Source: an uncultured Clostridium sp.
GTDB lineage: Bacteria > Bacillota > Clostridia > Lachnospirales > Lachnospiraceae
Direction of reading: 5' to 3'
DNA: 16,479 nt
Assembly: GCA_900552885.1 (NCBI GenBank)
Contig: USBM01000017.1
Coordinates: 1 to 16,479, forward strand
Part shown: piece by piece, positions 1-6,300 of the stretch
Layout: each line of letters starts with the position of its first letter
How positions within the stretch are numbered: the first letter of the stretch is position 1
Position numbers and translations under genes: made by a program
The notes under the pieces: model-generated
The model's database searches: none
Told to the model about the DNA's origin: nothing
Seen by the model: the letters and a program-made list of their open reading frames with translations, nothing else

Positions 1-71
1 TCAGGAGTTTCTTGGAATAATTTACCACCACGTAGATGTAACCATCTTCCTCAATCATATCATTGGCAGTA

Positions 72-914
72 TCACCCCGATACAACCACTGCAGGTATTT
101 TTTTGTGAAATAGATTCTTCATAGAATATATACTACAACTTGTTGGTAAATGATCTAATATATGACGGGCATTTCGGATTGCCATTTTCCCATAACATTC
201 ATTATTATTAGCTGTCATCTCAATCTGCGTCAACCGAAATTGCAACATTTCACAATAACTACGATAGTTTTCTTCACAAACCAAACAATATCCCGGCAAT
301 ACTGCCTGATATAACTTTGTCCGATTTGAATAATGTATAATCTGACTTAACAATTGTTCAAATTGTTTCAATGGATATATACCCATTTTTTCTTTCGCCA
401 CAATCCCATCTGCGAAAAGAATACAATTATCATGTTTTTCGAAGAAATCCTCTACCTGCAACCTTTGATAACAACTTGAAGGCACACTTTCTATCGGCTC
501 ATACACAACCATTAAAGATTTTTTATCTTTAATAATATTTTCTAATTCTCTAATATATGCTCCATTTCCCAATCCATATACAAAAATTATACTTCCATCT
601 GTTTGGATATTCTGATATTGTTCAGCAAACTCTGTGGCATTCTCTGTATTTTCCACCAGTAAAATTATCTCATTTATTCCCGATAATATATATTGTTCCA
701 TATATTCAGCCAATAATGCAGAATCCTGCTGCTGCATAGCCATTATTACCTGACCCAGACTATTGCTCCATTCCAACTGTTTATCTTTGCCTAACTGATC
801 TATCATAATTCCCAACGTCGGAATGACATGAGATAATAACTGATATGCCTTTTCAATATTCCCATTTCTTAAATCTTCAATTATTATCAGAATCGCCTCT
901 CTTACCTTCTCCAC
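72..914 (-). CDS. Truncated Maf/MptE-like motility-associated glycosylation protein
   Basis: Maf proteins attach nonulosonic-acid-type sugars to flagellin in the cytoplasm, and their genes usually sit beside flagellin, as here. Residues about 107-140 (IIFVYGLGNGAYIRELE, then VVYEP) resemble the first nucleotide-binding-like segment of the Maf family. The C-terminal end (KKIPAVVVSG) matches the start of the family's IPAxxVSxGPSL motif, but the frame stops right there instead of continuing into GPSL. Full-length Maf proteins are roughly 500-650 residues, so this 280-residue product lacks the main catalytic part. Residues 1-90 are predicted helical and I do not recognise them. The start is GTG (912-914), placed 8 nt after AGGAGG; the nearby ATG at the end of that box is in another frame. 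I recognise the family moderately well; the gene is probably non-functional or cut by a rearrangement. Confidence 0.6.
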   Translation of the reverse strand: MEKVREAILIIIEDLRNGNIEKAYQLLSHVIPTLGIMIDQLGKDKQLEWSNSLGQVIMAMQQQDSALLAEYMEQYILSGINEIILLVENTENATEFAEQYQNIQTDGSIIFVYGLGNGAYIRELENIIKDKKSLMVVYEPIESVPSSCYQRLQVEDFFEKHDNCILFADGIVAKEKMGIYPLKQFEQLLSQIIHYSNRTKLYQAVLPGYCLVCEENYRSYCEMLQFRLTQIEMTANNNECYGKMAIRNARHILDHLPTSCSIYSMKNLFHKKIPAVVVSG

Positions 915-942
915 AAATCATTCCTCCTAAAATCAATTATAT

Positions 943-951
943 AGTATAGCA
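943..951 (-). promoter_or_regulatory. Possible extended -10 promoter for the Maf-like gene
   Basis: The minus strand reads TGCTATACT, an extended -10 element of the vegetative sigma factor type, about 30 nt before the GTG start at 914. No convincing -35 is visible, and the place where it would lie overlaps the flagellin terminator hairpin. This would allow the Maf-like gene to be transcribed separately from flagellin. Weak call. Confidence 0.3.
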
Positions 952-996
952 AAAGAAAAGCTGCCACTTTAGACATATCCGCCAAGCGACAGCTTT
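951..996 (-). terminator. Rho-independent terminator of the flagellin gene
   Basis: About 20 nt after the flagellin stop the minus strand forms a 9-bp stem (AAAGCTGTC with GGCAGCTTT, one G-U pair) around a 22-nt loop, followed by the U-rich tail TCTTTT. It separates the flagellin transcript from the Maf-like gene. There is no T-tract on the plus strand, so it acts in one direction only. Confidence 0.8.
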
Positions 997-1015
997 CATA
1001 TACTGCTTTAATAAA

Positions 1016-1885
1016 TTACTGCAACAAATTCAAAACACCCTGAGTAGACTGGTTAGCCTGTGCAAGCATTGACTGTGCAGCCTGCTGAAGAATATTATTC
1101 TTAGAATAGTTAACCATCTCTGTTGCCATATCTGTATCACGGATATTAGACTCAGATGATGTTAAGTTCTCTGAATAGTTCTCTAAGTTATTAATTGTAT
1201 AATCCAAACGATTCTGGATAGCACCCAACTGTGAACGTGTGTCAGATACAGTCTTTACTGCATTTGTTACAGTTGTCATCAAAGCCTTATAATTGTCTGT
1301 ACCTCCTCTAGTACCTAAAGAATACTTTCCTGTACCAGCCGTTGTTGCTGCTTTCAAATCAGTCAACTTTAATGCAGATGAATTAATCTTCTGAAGACCA
1401 ACTGTCATAGTCTCACCTGCATTTGCACCAACCTGAAGCTGAATTCCCTGATCAATATCCGGATTCTTCTCTTTACTTAAAAGGTACTTTCCATTGAACT
1501 GAGCCTTAGATGAAATGCTGTCGATCTCTTCTGTCAACTGCTTCAACTCATCTGCAATTGCCTTACGGTCGTCAGTAGCATTTACTTCGTTGGCACCCTT
1601 GGTTGCTAACTCACCCATACGCTGTAAGATTGAATGGATCTCATTCAAATTGCCCTCAGCAGTCTGGATCAAATACTGACCATCCTCAGAATTACTTACT
1701 GCCTGATTAATACCTCTAATCTGATTACGCATCTTCTCAGAAATTGAAAGTCCTGCTGCATCATCTGCTGCACGGTTAACTTTGTAACCAGAAGATAACT
1801 TCTCTGTAGACTTTGCTGTTGCCTTAACATTCATTCCCAGCATTCTGTTTGCATTTGCTGCCTGCATGTTGTGTTGTACTACCAT
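1016..1885 (-). CDS. fliC: Flagellin, filament subunit
   Basis: This is a secreted structural protein that polymerises into the flagellar filament. Its 289 residues hold only the conserved ends: the N-terminal D0/D1 helices (VVQHNMQAANANRMLG, then TEKLSSGYKVNRAADDAAGL at about 27-46) and the C-terminal D1/D0 helices ending in QSMLAQANQSTQGVLNLLQ. The central part (about 140-210) is very short, so outer D2/D3 domains are absent. The TLR5-contact region reads QRMGELAT (88-95), with Gly where enterobacterial flagellins have a second Arg. There is no signal peptide, as expected for type III export. AAGGAGGAA lies 8 nt before the ATG. The gene is monocistronic between a sigma-28 promoter and a terminator, and its long leader looks like a CsrA target. 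The usual Gram-positive alternative gene name is hag. Confidence 0.97.
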   Translation of the reverse strand: MVVQHNMQAANANRMLGMNVKATAKSTEKLSSGYKVNRAADDAAGLSISEKMRNQIRGINQAVSNSEDGQYLIQTAEGNLNEIHSILQRMGELATKGANEVNATDDRKAIADELKQLTEEIDSISSKAQFNGKYLLSKEKNPDIDQGIQLQVGANAGETMTVGLQKINSSALKLTDLKAATTAGTGKYSLGTRGGTDNYKALMTTVTNAVKTVSDTRSQLGAIQNRLDYTINNLENYSENLTSSESNIRDTDMATEMVNYSKNNILQQAAQSMLAQANQSTQGVLNLLQ

Positions 1886-1891
1886 AATAAA

Positions 1892-1900
1892 TTCCTCCTT
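1892..1900 (-). promoter_or_regulatory. Flagellin Shine-Dalgarno overlapping a GGA (CsrA-type) motif
   Basis: The minus strand reads CAAGGAGGAATTTATTATG. The ribosome binding site contains AAGGA, the CsrA recognition core (ANGGA). In Bacillus subtilis, CsrA blocks hag translation by binding such a site together with an upstream hairpin. The same pairing is present here, the hairpin lying 9 nt upstream. Confidence 0.65.
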
Positions 1901-1908
1901 GAATATAC

Positions 1909-1926
1909 TGTAGCATCCTTGCTACA
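1909..1926 (-). promoter_or_regulatory. CsrA-binding hairpin in the flagellin leader
   Basis: The leader RNA contains TGTAGC-AAGGAT-GCTACA: a perfect 6-bp stem presenting AAGGAT in a 6-nt loop. The core CAAGGATG is identical to the centre of the published CsrA SELEX consensus (RUACARGGAUGU), and the GGA is loop-displayed as CsrA requires. It lies upstream of the SD at a distance a CsrA dimer could bridge. The sequence and fold are seen directly; binding is inferred. csrA and fliW are both encoded in this window. Confidence 0.75.
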
Positions 1927-1931
1927 TGTAC

Positions 1932-1949
1932 TAGCCGTATCTCCGGCCA
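1932..1949 (-). promoter_or_regulatory. Second hairpin in the flagellin leader with a GGA
   Basis: The leader RNA folds TGGCCG-GAGATA-CGGCTA (6-bp stem including one G-U pair, 6-nt loop). The octamer CGGAGATA spans the stem-loop border and recurs exactly 30 nt upstream (1968-1975). It may be a third CsrA contact or an mRNA-stabilising element. The hairpin is visible; its role is inferred. Confidence 0.4.
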
Positions 1950-2008
1950 TTAATAGAAAATATATAATATCTCCGAAGAGTTATTACCTTAACTACCTTA
2001 CATTTTAT

Positions 2009-2035
2009 ATATCGGTTTGTTTTTCAATTACTTAA
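2009..2035 (-). promoter_or_regulatory. Sigma-28 (FliA/SigD) promoter of flagellin
   Basis: The minus strand shows -10 ACCGATAT (2009-2016) and a -35-like TTAAG (2031-2035) at 14-15 nt spacing, close to the Gram-positive sigma-28 consensus TAAA-N15-GCCGATAT. The predicted start near 2001 gives a leader of about 115 nt that contains the CsrA-type hairpins. Confidence 0.8.
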
Positions 2036-2053
2036 CACTAATTTTGAAAAAAT

Positions 2054-2536
2054 TTAATTCTTCTCATTGAAGTATCTCGAACTGCCATCTGCGAAACGAT
2101 ACATCGCCTTGTGATACCTTGAGGCTACATCTGCTGCCGTCTGTCGTCCCTCATATTCCCTTTTCTTTCCGGCAAAGCATCCTACCAAACGGTCATAATT
2201 ACGCTGTTCTAATACTCTTAATGCATTCCCTATATCTGTACTTTCACGAATCAATTCCTGTATGTTTTTCAACTGTACTGTGTATCGTTCCCGATTCTCA
2301 TTAATCTCTACCCGAACTCTTCCAAACACAGTTGCAAAACCATCGTCTAACTGATTCAGCTTTGCAATCAGAAGCTCTTTCTGCTCCAACGTCTCATTCA
2401 ACAACTCTTCATCAAACGGCTCGCGACCAGCAATCTCTGCCTGCCGTTCTGTAATACACATCACCTGTCGCAATACCTCATTCTGCTTCTCTAATGTATT
2501 CACAAGAATCTGAACATATTCATCTTTCGCTTCCAT
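2054..2536 (-). CDS. FliT/FlgN-like flagellar chaperone
   Basis: This is a 160-residue acidic, almost entirely helical cytoplasmic protein without a signal peptide or membrane segment. The N-terminal half (for example EKQNEVLRQVMCITERQAEI and ETLEQKELLIAKLNQLDD) has the heptad character and ELLN...QKELLIAKLNQLD pattern of the FlgN/FliT export-chaperone group. Its place directly after fliS and fliD is where a FliT-type FliD chaperone is normally encoded. The start at 2534-2536 follows AGGAG with good spacing; 19 nt separate it from fliS. The basic, aromatic C-terminus (SRYHKAMYRFADGSSRYFN) is not one I recognise. Functional assignment rests on context and helical character, not on a strong motif. 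Confidence 0.65.
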   Translation of the reverse strand: MEAKDEYVQILVNTLEKQNEVLRQVMCITERQAEIAGREPFDEELLNETLEQKELLIAKLNQLDDGFATVFGRVRVEINENRERYTVQLKNIQELIRESTDIGNALRVLEQRNYDRLVGCFAGKKREYEGRQTAADVASRYHKAMYRFADGSSRYFNEKN

Positions 2537-2555
2537 AACACTCTCCTGACCAATA

Positions 2556-2939
2556 TCACAGTTTCCCGGTCATGCCTGACTGCTTGATAATCTGCTTCCA
2601 CACATCCCTCAATTCTCGTAATTGATTCAATATCTCCTCAAGTGCATCCATATCACGGTTCTGATTGCATTGAACCATAAGCTGGAATATATATGTATAG
2701 ATCAGATCAAAATCTTTTGCTACCGGATATTTGAAATCTAATGTAGACTGCAGCTCTACTATAATATTCCTTGCACGCTGCACATGATGAATTGCATCAC
2801 CGTATTCCTGCTTCTCTAAATCAATCTTCGCTAAGTTGCAGAACTTAATTGCACCTTCATATAGCATCAATGTCAATTCTGCAGGCGAAGCCGTCAATAC
2901 TTTATTATTTGTATATTTCGCATATGGATTACCTGCCAT
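2556..2939 (-). CDS. fliS: Flagellin export chaperone FliS
   Basis: FliS binds newly made flagellin in the cytoplasm, keeps it unpolymerised and delivers it to the export gate; in Bacillus it also associates with FliW. The 127-residue product has the family opening NPYAKYTNNKVLTASPAELTLMLYEGAIKF (residues 4-33) and helical remainder, with the typical pattern VQRARNIIVELQSTLDF. Its length is normal. The ATG is preceded by AAGGAGA 7 nt upstream. It lies between fliD (92-nt gap, with a possible own promoter) and the FliT-like gene, a usual arrangement. Confidence 0.96.
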   Translation of the reverse strand: MAGNPYAKYTNNKVLTASPAELTLMLYEGAIKFCNLAKIDLEKQEYGDAIHHVQRARNIIVELQSTLDFKYPVAKDFDLIYTYIFQLMVQCNQNRDMDALEEILNQLRELRDVWKQIIKQSGMTGKL

Positions 2940-2977
2940 ATTGTATTCTCCTTGTTCTCATGTACTCCTATCTAATC

Positions 2978-2986
2978 ATTATAGCA
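2978..2986 (-). promoter_or_regulatory. Possible internal extended -10 promoter before fliS
   Basis: The minus strand has TGCTATAAT, a perfect extended -10 element (TGnTATAAT), in the 92-nt fliD-fliS gap. There is no good -35 element. A start near 2971 would give a leader of about 32 nt. It could supply vegetative FliS expression independent of sigma-28. Confidence 0.4.
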
Positions 2987-3031
2987 GAATCTGCGTCTAA
3001 ATGATATCTATTATAATATGCATTTTCATTC

Positions 3032-4978
3032 TCAAGACGAACTTCCAAACAATTGGGAAATATACGTCTGCTGCGACTGCAACTTCGCCATTGCAGTCTC
3101 CATAGCTGAGAACTGTTTATAATATTTGTCTTCTTCTGCCGTCACTTTCTCCTTGAGATCTTTCACATCCTGTTTATAATTCTTAATGTCTTTATCCATG
3201 GTTACATCATCATAGAATGTCAATGCACTGCTCGTATCCGTCTTCTTCATTGCCTTCTGCATATATTCATATATCTCTGTACCCAGACCAGTCAGCGTCT
3301 TCACCAGTGCATCCGGATTTTCTGCAATTGCTGCCTTCAGTTCATCTTCCTTACTGGAATAGCTGGCATCATCTGCATCACCGTTAATATGTAACTGCCC
3401 TTTCTCTGAATATTCTCCGGTTACAATTCCAAAGGACGATAATGCATATCTCTTAGTGGATCCATCTGTTCCCGTCACTTCGACCGACTTATTCAAAATA
3501 GTTCTCATATTCGTAAGCAACGAACTGATCGTGCTATCTCTGCGCAGCAAGGAATTTTTGATCTTCGACTCCCAATTCTTAATATCCTCATCATTCATCG
3601 CTTCTTTCTCATCCGAAGTAAGCGGTTCATAGCCTCTAGAACTCTCTGCATTATATAAGGTATTCATCTCTGTAATCAAGCTGTTATATTCTTTTATAAA
3701 GCTCTTAACTTTATCATAGATCCCGTCCACATCGGATGATACCGTAAAGTTCTGAGCCTCACCCGGCTGGATTGCCTCAATCGTCAATCCGTTAATGTTG
3801 AATGTATTCGAAGCCTGTTCATAACTGACACCATTGTAGATCACTTTTGCATCCGTTGCTGCAATCTTACCGGCTTCACCATCCTGTAAGTCAAGGCCTA
3901 GCTTAGCAAGTGTGTCTGCATCTGCATCTACTTCAAATGCGTTATCTTTACCGGTAGCCATTGAACTCAAGTAGAACCTTCCCTGACTTGCATCATAATT
4001 AGCGTTGATCCCGGTTCCCGCCATTGCAGTTGCCAGACTGTTTAAAGTTGAAGTACGATCAATACTCAACTCTTTTCCATTCACTTTGATAACCGTTCCT
4101 TCTGCAATTCCCAAATCCACTAACTTAGTCGTTCCTGTTACTGTTGCATCTGCCGTCTGTACCTTTTCATACAATACAGTAGATGTATTCACAGAATTCT
4201 TATCATTGTCATTACTTAACGGAGCAACAGTAGTTCCCTTACCATCCTGGTCATAATGCATCCCTAACGCATCTGCACTCGCTTGATCCTTAGCATTGAT
4301 CGTAACAGCATATCCATCTGCATATGTTGTCTTGCCATCTGCGTCCATTGAAGCCACAGCCGATATGTTCTCAAACTTCAAAGCACCTTGTTCAAATGTT
4401 GCCCGGAGACCGGTTCCGCTCATCTGTCCATTCACAGATGTCAACATCTCATCTACTGTTGTATTCTCATCGATCTGAATCGTTACTTCTGTACTCTGAT
4501 CTCCATGTCCAACCAAAAAGGAGGATCCATTAATCTTGTTAAGAACAGAATAGCCATTGCTGTCATATAGATCTGCTATCTTGGCACTGCTATCTGTAGC
4601 TCCTTTATAAGAAGTTGCCGTAATCGTATCCTTATTGATTCGATGGCCGGTCCACATCTGTGCACTTGCTGTACTCATAACCTGAACCTTATGATTACCA
4701 TTGGCCGACTTGGCATTCGCCGTAATATTCAATCCTGACAAGCTGCCATTCACCGACTTGGAATTATAAGTGCCTACACTCTTAAATGTATTCAGTGCAC
4801 CCTTATAGAAATTCATTAGTTTTGTATTCAAAGAAGCCCAGGCTTCCTTTTTCCACTCTGCCTTAGTCTGTTTCTTCTGTGCATTATCAACCTTCATCTG
4901 ATATGCATCTGACAACTGTTTCACAAGGCTTTCTGTATCCAAACCAGACGCAAGTCCTGTCATTCTAACTCCTGCCAT
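3032..4978 (-). CDS. fliD: Filament cap protein FliD (HAP2)
   Basis: FliD forms the cap at the tip of the growing filament and folds exported flagellin into place. The N-terminal signature TGLASGLDTESLVKQL (residues 7-22) and following helix (KVDNAQKKQTKAEWKKEAW) define FliD_N. The C-terminal domain is recognisable from about residue 430 (DGIYDKVKSFIKEYNSLITEMN) through SLLRRDSTISSLLTNMRTIL to a coiled-coil end (DVKDLKEKVTAEEDKYYKQF, then QTYISQLFG). The 648-residue length is within the family range; the middle is Thr/Asp/Gly-rich surface domain. AGGAGG stands before the ATG and overlaps the flaG stop codon, so the two genes are translationally close. It is exported through the flagellar type III system. 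Confidence 0.97.
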   Translation of the reverse strand: MAGVRMTGLASGLDTESLVKQLSDAYQMKVDNAQKKQTKAEWKKEAWASLNTKLMNFYKGALNTFKSVGTYNSKSVNGSLSGLNITANAKSANGNHKVQVMSTASAQMWTGHRINKDTITATSYKGATDSSAKIADLYDSNGYSVLNKINGSSFLVGHGDQSTEVTIQIDENTTVDEMLTSVNGQMSGTGLRATFEQGALKFENISAVASMDADGKTTYADGYAVTINAKDQASADALGMHYDQDGKGTTVAPLSNDNDKNSVNTSTVLYEKVQTADATVTGTTKLVDLGIAEGTVIKVNGKELSIDRTSTLNSLATAMAGTGINANYDASQGRFYLSSMATGKDNAFEVDADADTLAKLGLDLQDGEAGKIAATDAKVIYNGVSYEQASNTFNINGLTIEAIQPGEAQNFTVSSDVDGIYDKVKSFIKEYNSLITEMNTLYNAESSRGYEPLTSDEKEAMNDEDIKNWESKIKNSLLRRDSTISSLLTNMRTILNKSVEVTGTDGSTKRYALSSFGIVTGEYSEKGQLHINGDADDASYSSKEDELKAAIAENPDALVKTLTGLGTEIYEYMQKAMKKTDTSSALTFYDDVTMDKDIKNYKQDVKDLKEKVTAEEDKYYKQFSAMETAMAKLQSQQTYISQLFGSSS

Positions 4979-4989
4979 ATTAACTCCTC

Positions 4990-5439
4990 CTATCTCTTCT
5001 CATCTACCAGCAGCCCCGCAAGCTCTAATGACTTGGCGATCATATCCAACGTCTTCTCCGGCGGGATCTCACGAATCACCTTATTCGTCTCTTTATCCTT
5101 CACCGTAATAGAGATACGGTGTGTCTTTTCATGATATGCGAATTGTAATGTTGTCGATGTTGGAGCAATTCTTTTATTAATATCTGCAATTGCACTCTTA
5201 ACCTTCTCTTCCGACACCTCCTGAAGTGCCTTCACATCCGACTGTTCTTCCCGTTCTCTCTCCGAATCCTTACCTGTACGGTTCTCACTTCCCTGTGTTC
5301 CCACTACCGGCTGATACCCCTGAATCTGAGCCTGCTGCTGTCCCTGCTCTGTTACTTCAATCTTCTCTACAGGTGCAGTCTTCTCCGTCTTAGGCATCTG
5401 CTGTGTTACGATATTACTACTAATTGCATCAATTGCCAT
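4990..5439 (-). CDS. flaG: FlaG family flagellar protein
   Basis: FlaG proteins influence filament length or stability; their exact role is poorly defined. The conserved C-terminal domain is clear (about residues 90-149): TTLQFAYHEKTHRISITVKD, then VIREIPPEKTLDMIAKSLE. The N-terminal half is a variable Gln/Glu-rich linker. I place the start at the ATG at 5437-5439 (MAIDAISSN), because GGAGG (5448-5452) is 8 nt upstream of it; the in-frame GTG at 5448 lies inside that ribosome binding site and is unlikely. The gene leads the flaG-fliD-fliS-fliT-like unit, with only 11 nt between it and fliD. Confidence 0.93.
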   Translation of the reverse strand: MAIDAISSNIVTQQMPKTEKTAPVEKIEVTEQGQQQAQIQGYQPVVGTQGSENRTGKDSEREREEQSDVKALQEVSEEKVKSAIADINKRIAPTSTTLQFAYHEKTHRISITVKDKETNKVIREIPPEKTLDMIAKSLELAGLLVDEKR

Positions 5440-5469
5440 AATCTCCACCTCCGTGTGAAATCTTATCCG

Positions 5470-5486
5470 GCAGGCAAACTGCCTGC
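5470..5486 (-). promoter_or_regulatory. Perfect hairpin in the flaG leader
   Basis: The leader RNA forms GCAGGCA-GTT-TGCCTGC, a perfect 7-bp stem with a 3-nt loop, between the sigma-28 promoter and the flaG ribosome binding site. No U-tract follows, so it is not an intrinsic terminator. The downstream SD reads ACGGAGG, which fits the CsrA core ANGGA. A leader-stabilising or translation-control role is inferred only. Confidence 0.5.
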
Positions 5487-5508
5487 GTATTATTATACTT
5501 CAATACTT

Positions 5509-5536
5509 ATATCGGTTTGCTCACACATCTATATTA
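5509..5536 (-). promoter_or_regulatory. Sigma-28 promoter of the flaG-fliD-fliS operon
   Basis: The minus strand shows -10 ACCGATAT (5509-5516), identical to the flagellin -10, and a -35-like TAAT (5533-5536) at 16-nt spacing. It sits directly after the csrA terminator and so starts a new transcription unit. The -35 matches TAAA at three of four positions. Confidence 0.7.
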
Positions 5537-5560
5537 TACCTTTTTGAAATAATTTACAAC

Positions 5561-5587
5561 AAAGCGGGCAAAATATCATTTGCCCGC
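5561..5587 (-). terminator. Intrinsic terminator after csrA
   Basis: Seven nt after the csrA stop the minus strand has a perfect 9-bp GC-rich stem (GCGGGCAAA with TTTGCCCGC, 6-nt loop), followed by TTTGTTGTAAATT. The stem is strong and the U-tract short. It closes the flgM-to-csrA unit immediately before the flaG promoter. Confidence 0.8.
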
Positions 5588-5594
5588 AGCTTCT

Positions 5595-5816
5595 CTACAT
5601 CTTGAACAGATTCTTCAGATTCTCCTGTACCACATCGGATGCAGCTTCTTTGTTTGATTCACGGATCTGCTCATACACCTCTTCGCGATATACAGGCACG
5701 GACTTTGGTGCATTAATTCCGATCTTGACCTGTTCTCCTTTTACTTCTAATATCGTGATCTCGATATCATTTCCGATCATAATAGACTCATTGGCTTTTC
5801 TCGATAATGCTAACAT
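5595..5816 (-). CDS. csrA: Carbon storage regulator CsrA (translational repressor)
   Basis: CsrA is a small dimeric RNA-binding protein that blocks translation by covering GGA motifs at ribosome binding sites; in Bacillus its main target is the flagellin mRNA. I start it at the ATG at 5814-5816, giving 73 residues beginning MLALSRKANESIMIGNDIEI, the normal CsrA N-terminus; the GTG at 5825 would add three atypical residues. The RNA-contact strand (about residue 37 onward, INAPKSVPVYREEVYEQI) is intact, including the conserved VxVxREEV and its Arg. The tail after NKEA is slightly longer than minimal CsrA. Its ATG follows the fliW stop by one base (TAATATG), indicating translational coupling, and GGGTGA near the end of fliW serves as its ribosome binding site. 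Confidence 0.97.
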   Translation of the reverse strand: MLALSRKANESIMIGNDIEITILEVKGEQVKIGINAPKSVPVYREEVYEQIRESNKEAASDVVQENLKNLFKM

Positions 5817-5817
5817 A

Positions 5818-6282
5818 TTATTCACCCGCCTTTTCTTTCATCTTCTGCACGGCGTCATATACATTATACTTCACCGGATAATCCGCATTGTCTACGATCA
5901 ACTGCACTCCTGTACAGGTTTTCGTATTGATAATAACAGGTGCTTTCATATTCGCTGTCACCTTCTTCATATCAGAAGGAACTGTCATAACCAATAAAAA
6001 TAATAAATCCTCATCTGCCGGGTTACCAAGCGGTTTCAATAATTCGTCCTCGATCATCGGTGCATAATCCGGCACAATGGCAAGAGGATCCACAATCGGC
6101 AATGCCAGAACCGGCTCCTCCAATGACTGCAGCCAACTGATCTTCGTCTCCCGATCATCTTCTACATCATATATGATCGCAAACTTCTTAAAATCCTCAA
6201 ATCCGATAATTCCATTCGGAAATTCTAAGATCTTATTATCATCTAATTCCACTTCCCCAAAAAACTTTGTCTGTACTCTCAT
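5818..6282 (-). CDS. fliW: Flagellar assembly factor FliW (CsrA antagonist)
   Basis: FliW binds CsrA and lifts its repression of flagellin; free flagellin competes for FliW, so translation responds to cytoplasmic flagellin level. The 154-residue protein shows the family pattern: TKFFGEVELDDNKILEFPNG (residues 5-24), IIGFEDFKKFAIIYD, SWLQSLEEPVLALPIVDP, and FLLVMTVPSDMKKVTANMKAPVII. The ATG at 6282 follows AAAGGGGA; 18 nt separate it from flgL. The fliW-csrA pairing is the standard Gram-positive arrangement. Confidence 0.97.
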   Translation of the reverse strand: MRVQTKFFGEVELDDNKILEFPNGIIGFEDFKKFAIIYDVEDDRETKISWLQSLEEPVLALPIVDPLAIVPDYAPMIEDELLKPLGNPADEDLLFLLVMTVPSDMKKVTANMKAPVIINTKTCTGVQLIVDNADYPVKYNVYDAVQKMKEKAGE

Positions 6283-6300
6283 GGTATATCCCCTTTCATT

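Noticed and set aside
114..120. Possible slippage or sequencing error at a short homopolymer near the end of the Maf-like gene (seven A on the minus strand at about 95-101)
   Set aside because: The residues encoded after the run in the original frame (KIPAVVVSG) match the Maf motif, so the frame is correct through the run; the disruption lies after it.
5817..5825. csrA start at the GTG at 5825, overlapping fliW
   Set aside because: CsrA proteins begin ML(A/I)L(S/T)R; the ATG at 5816 gives exactly this, one base after the fliW stop.
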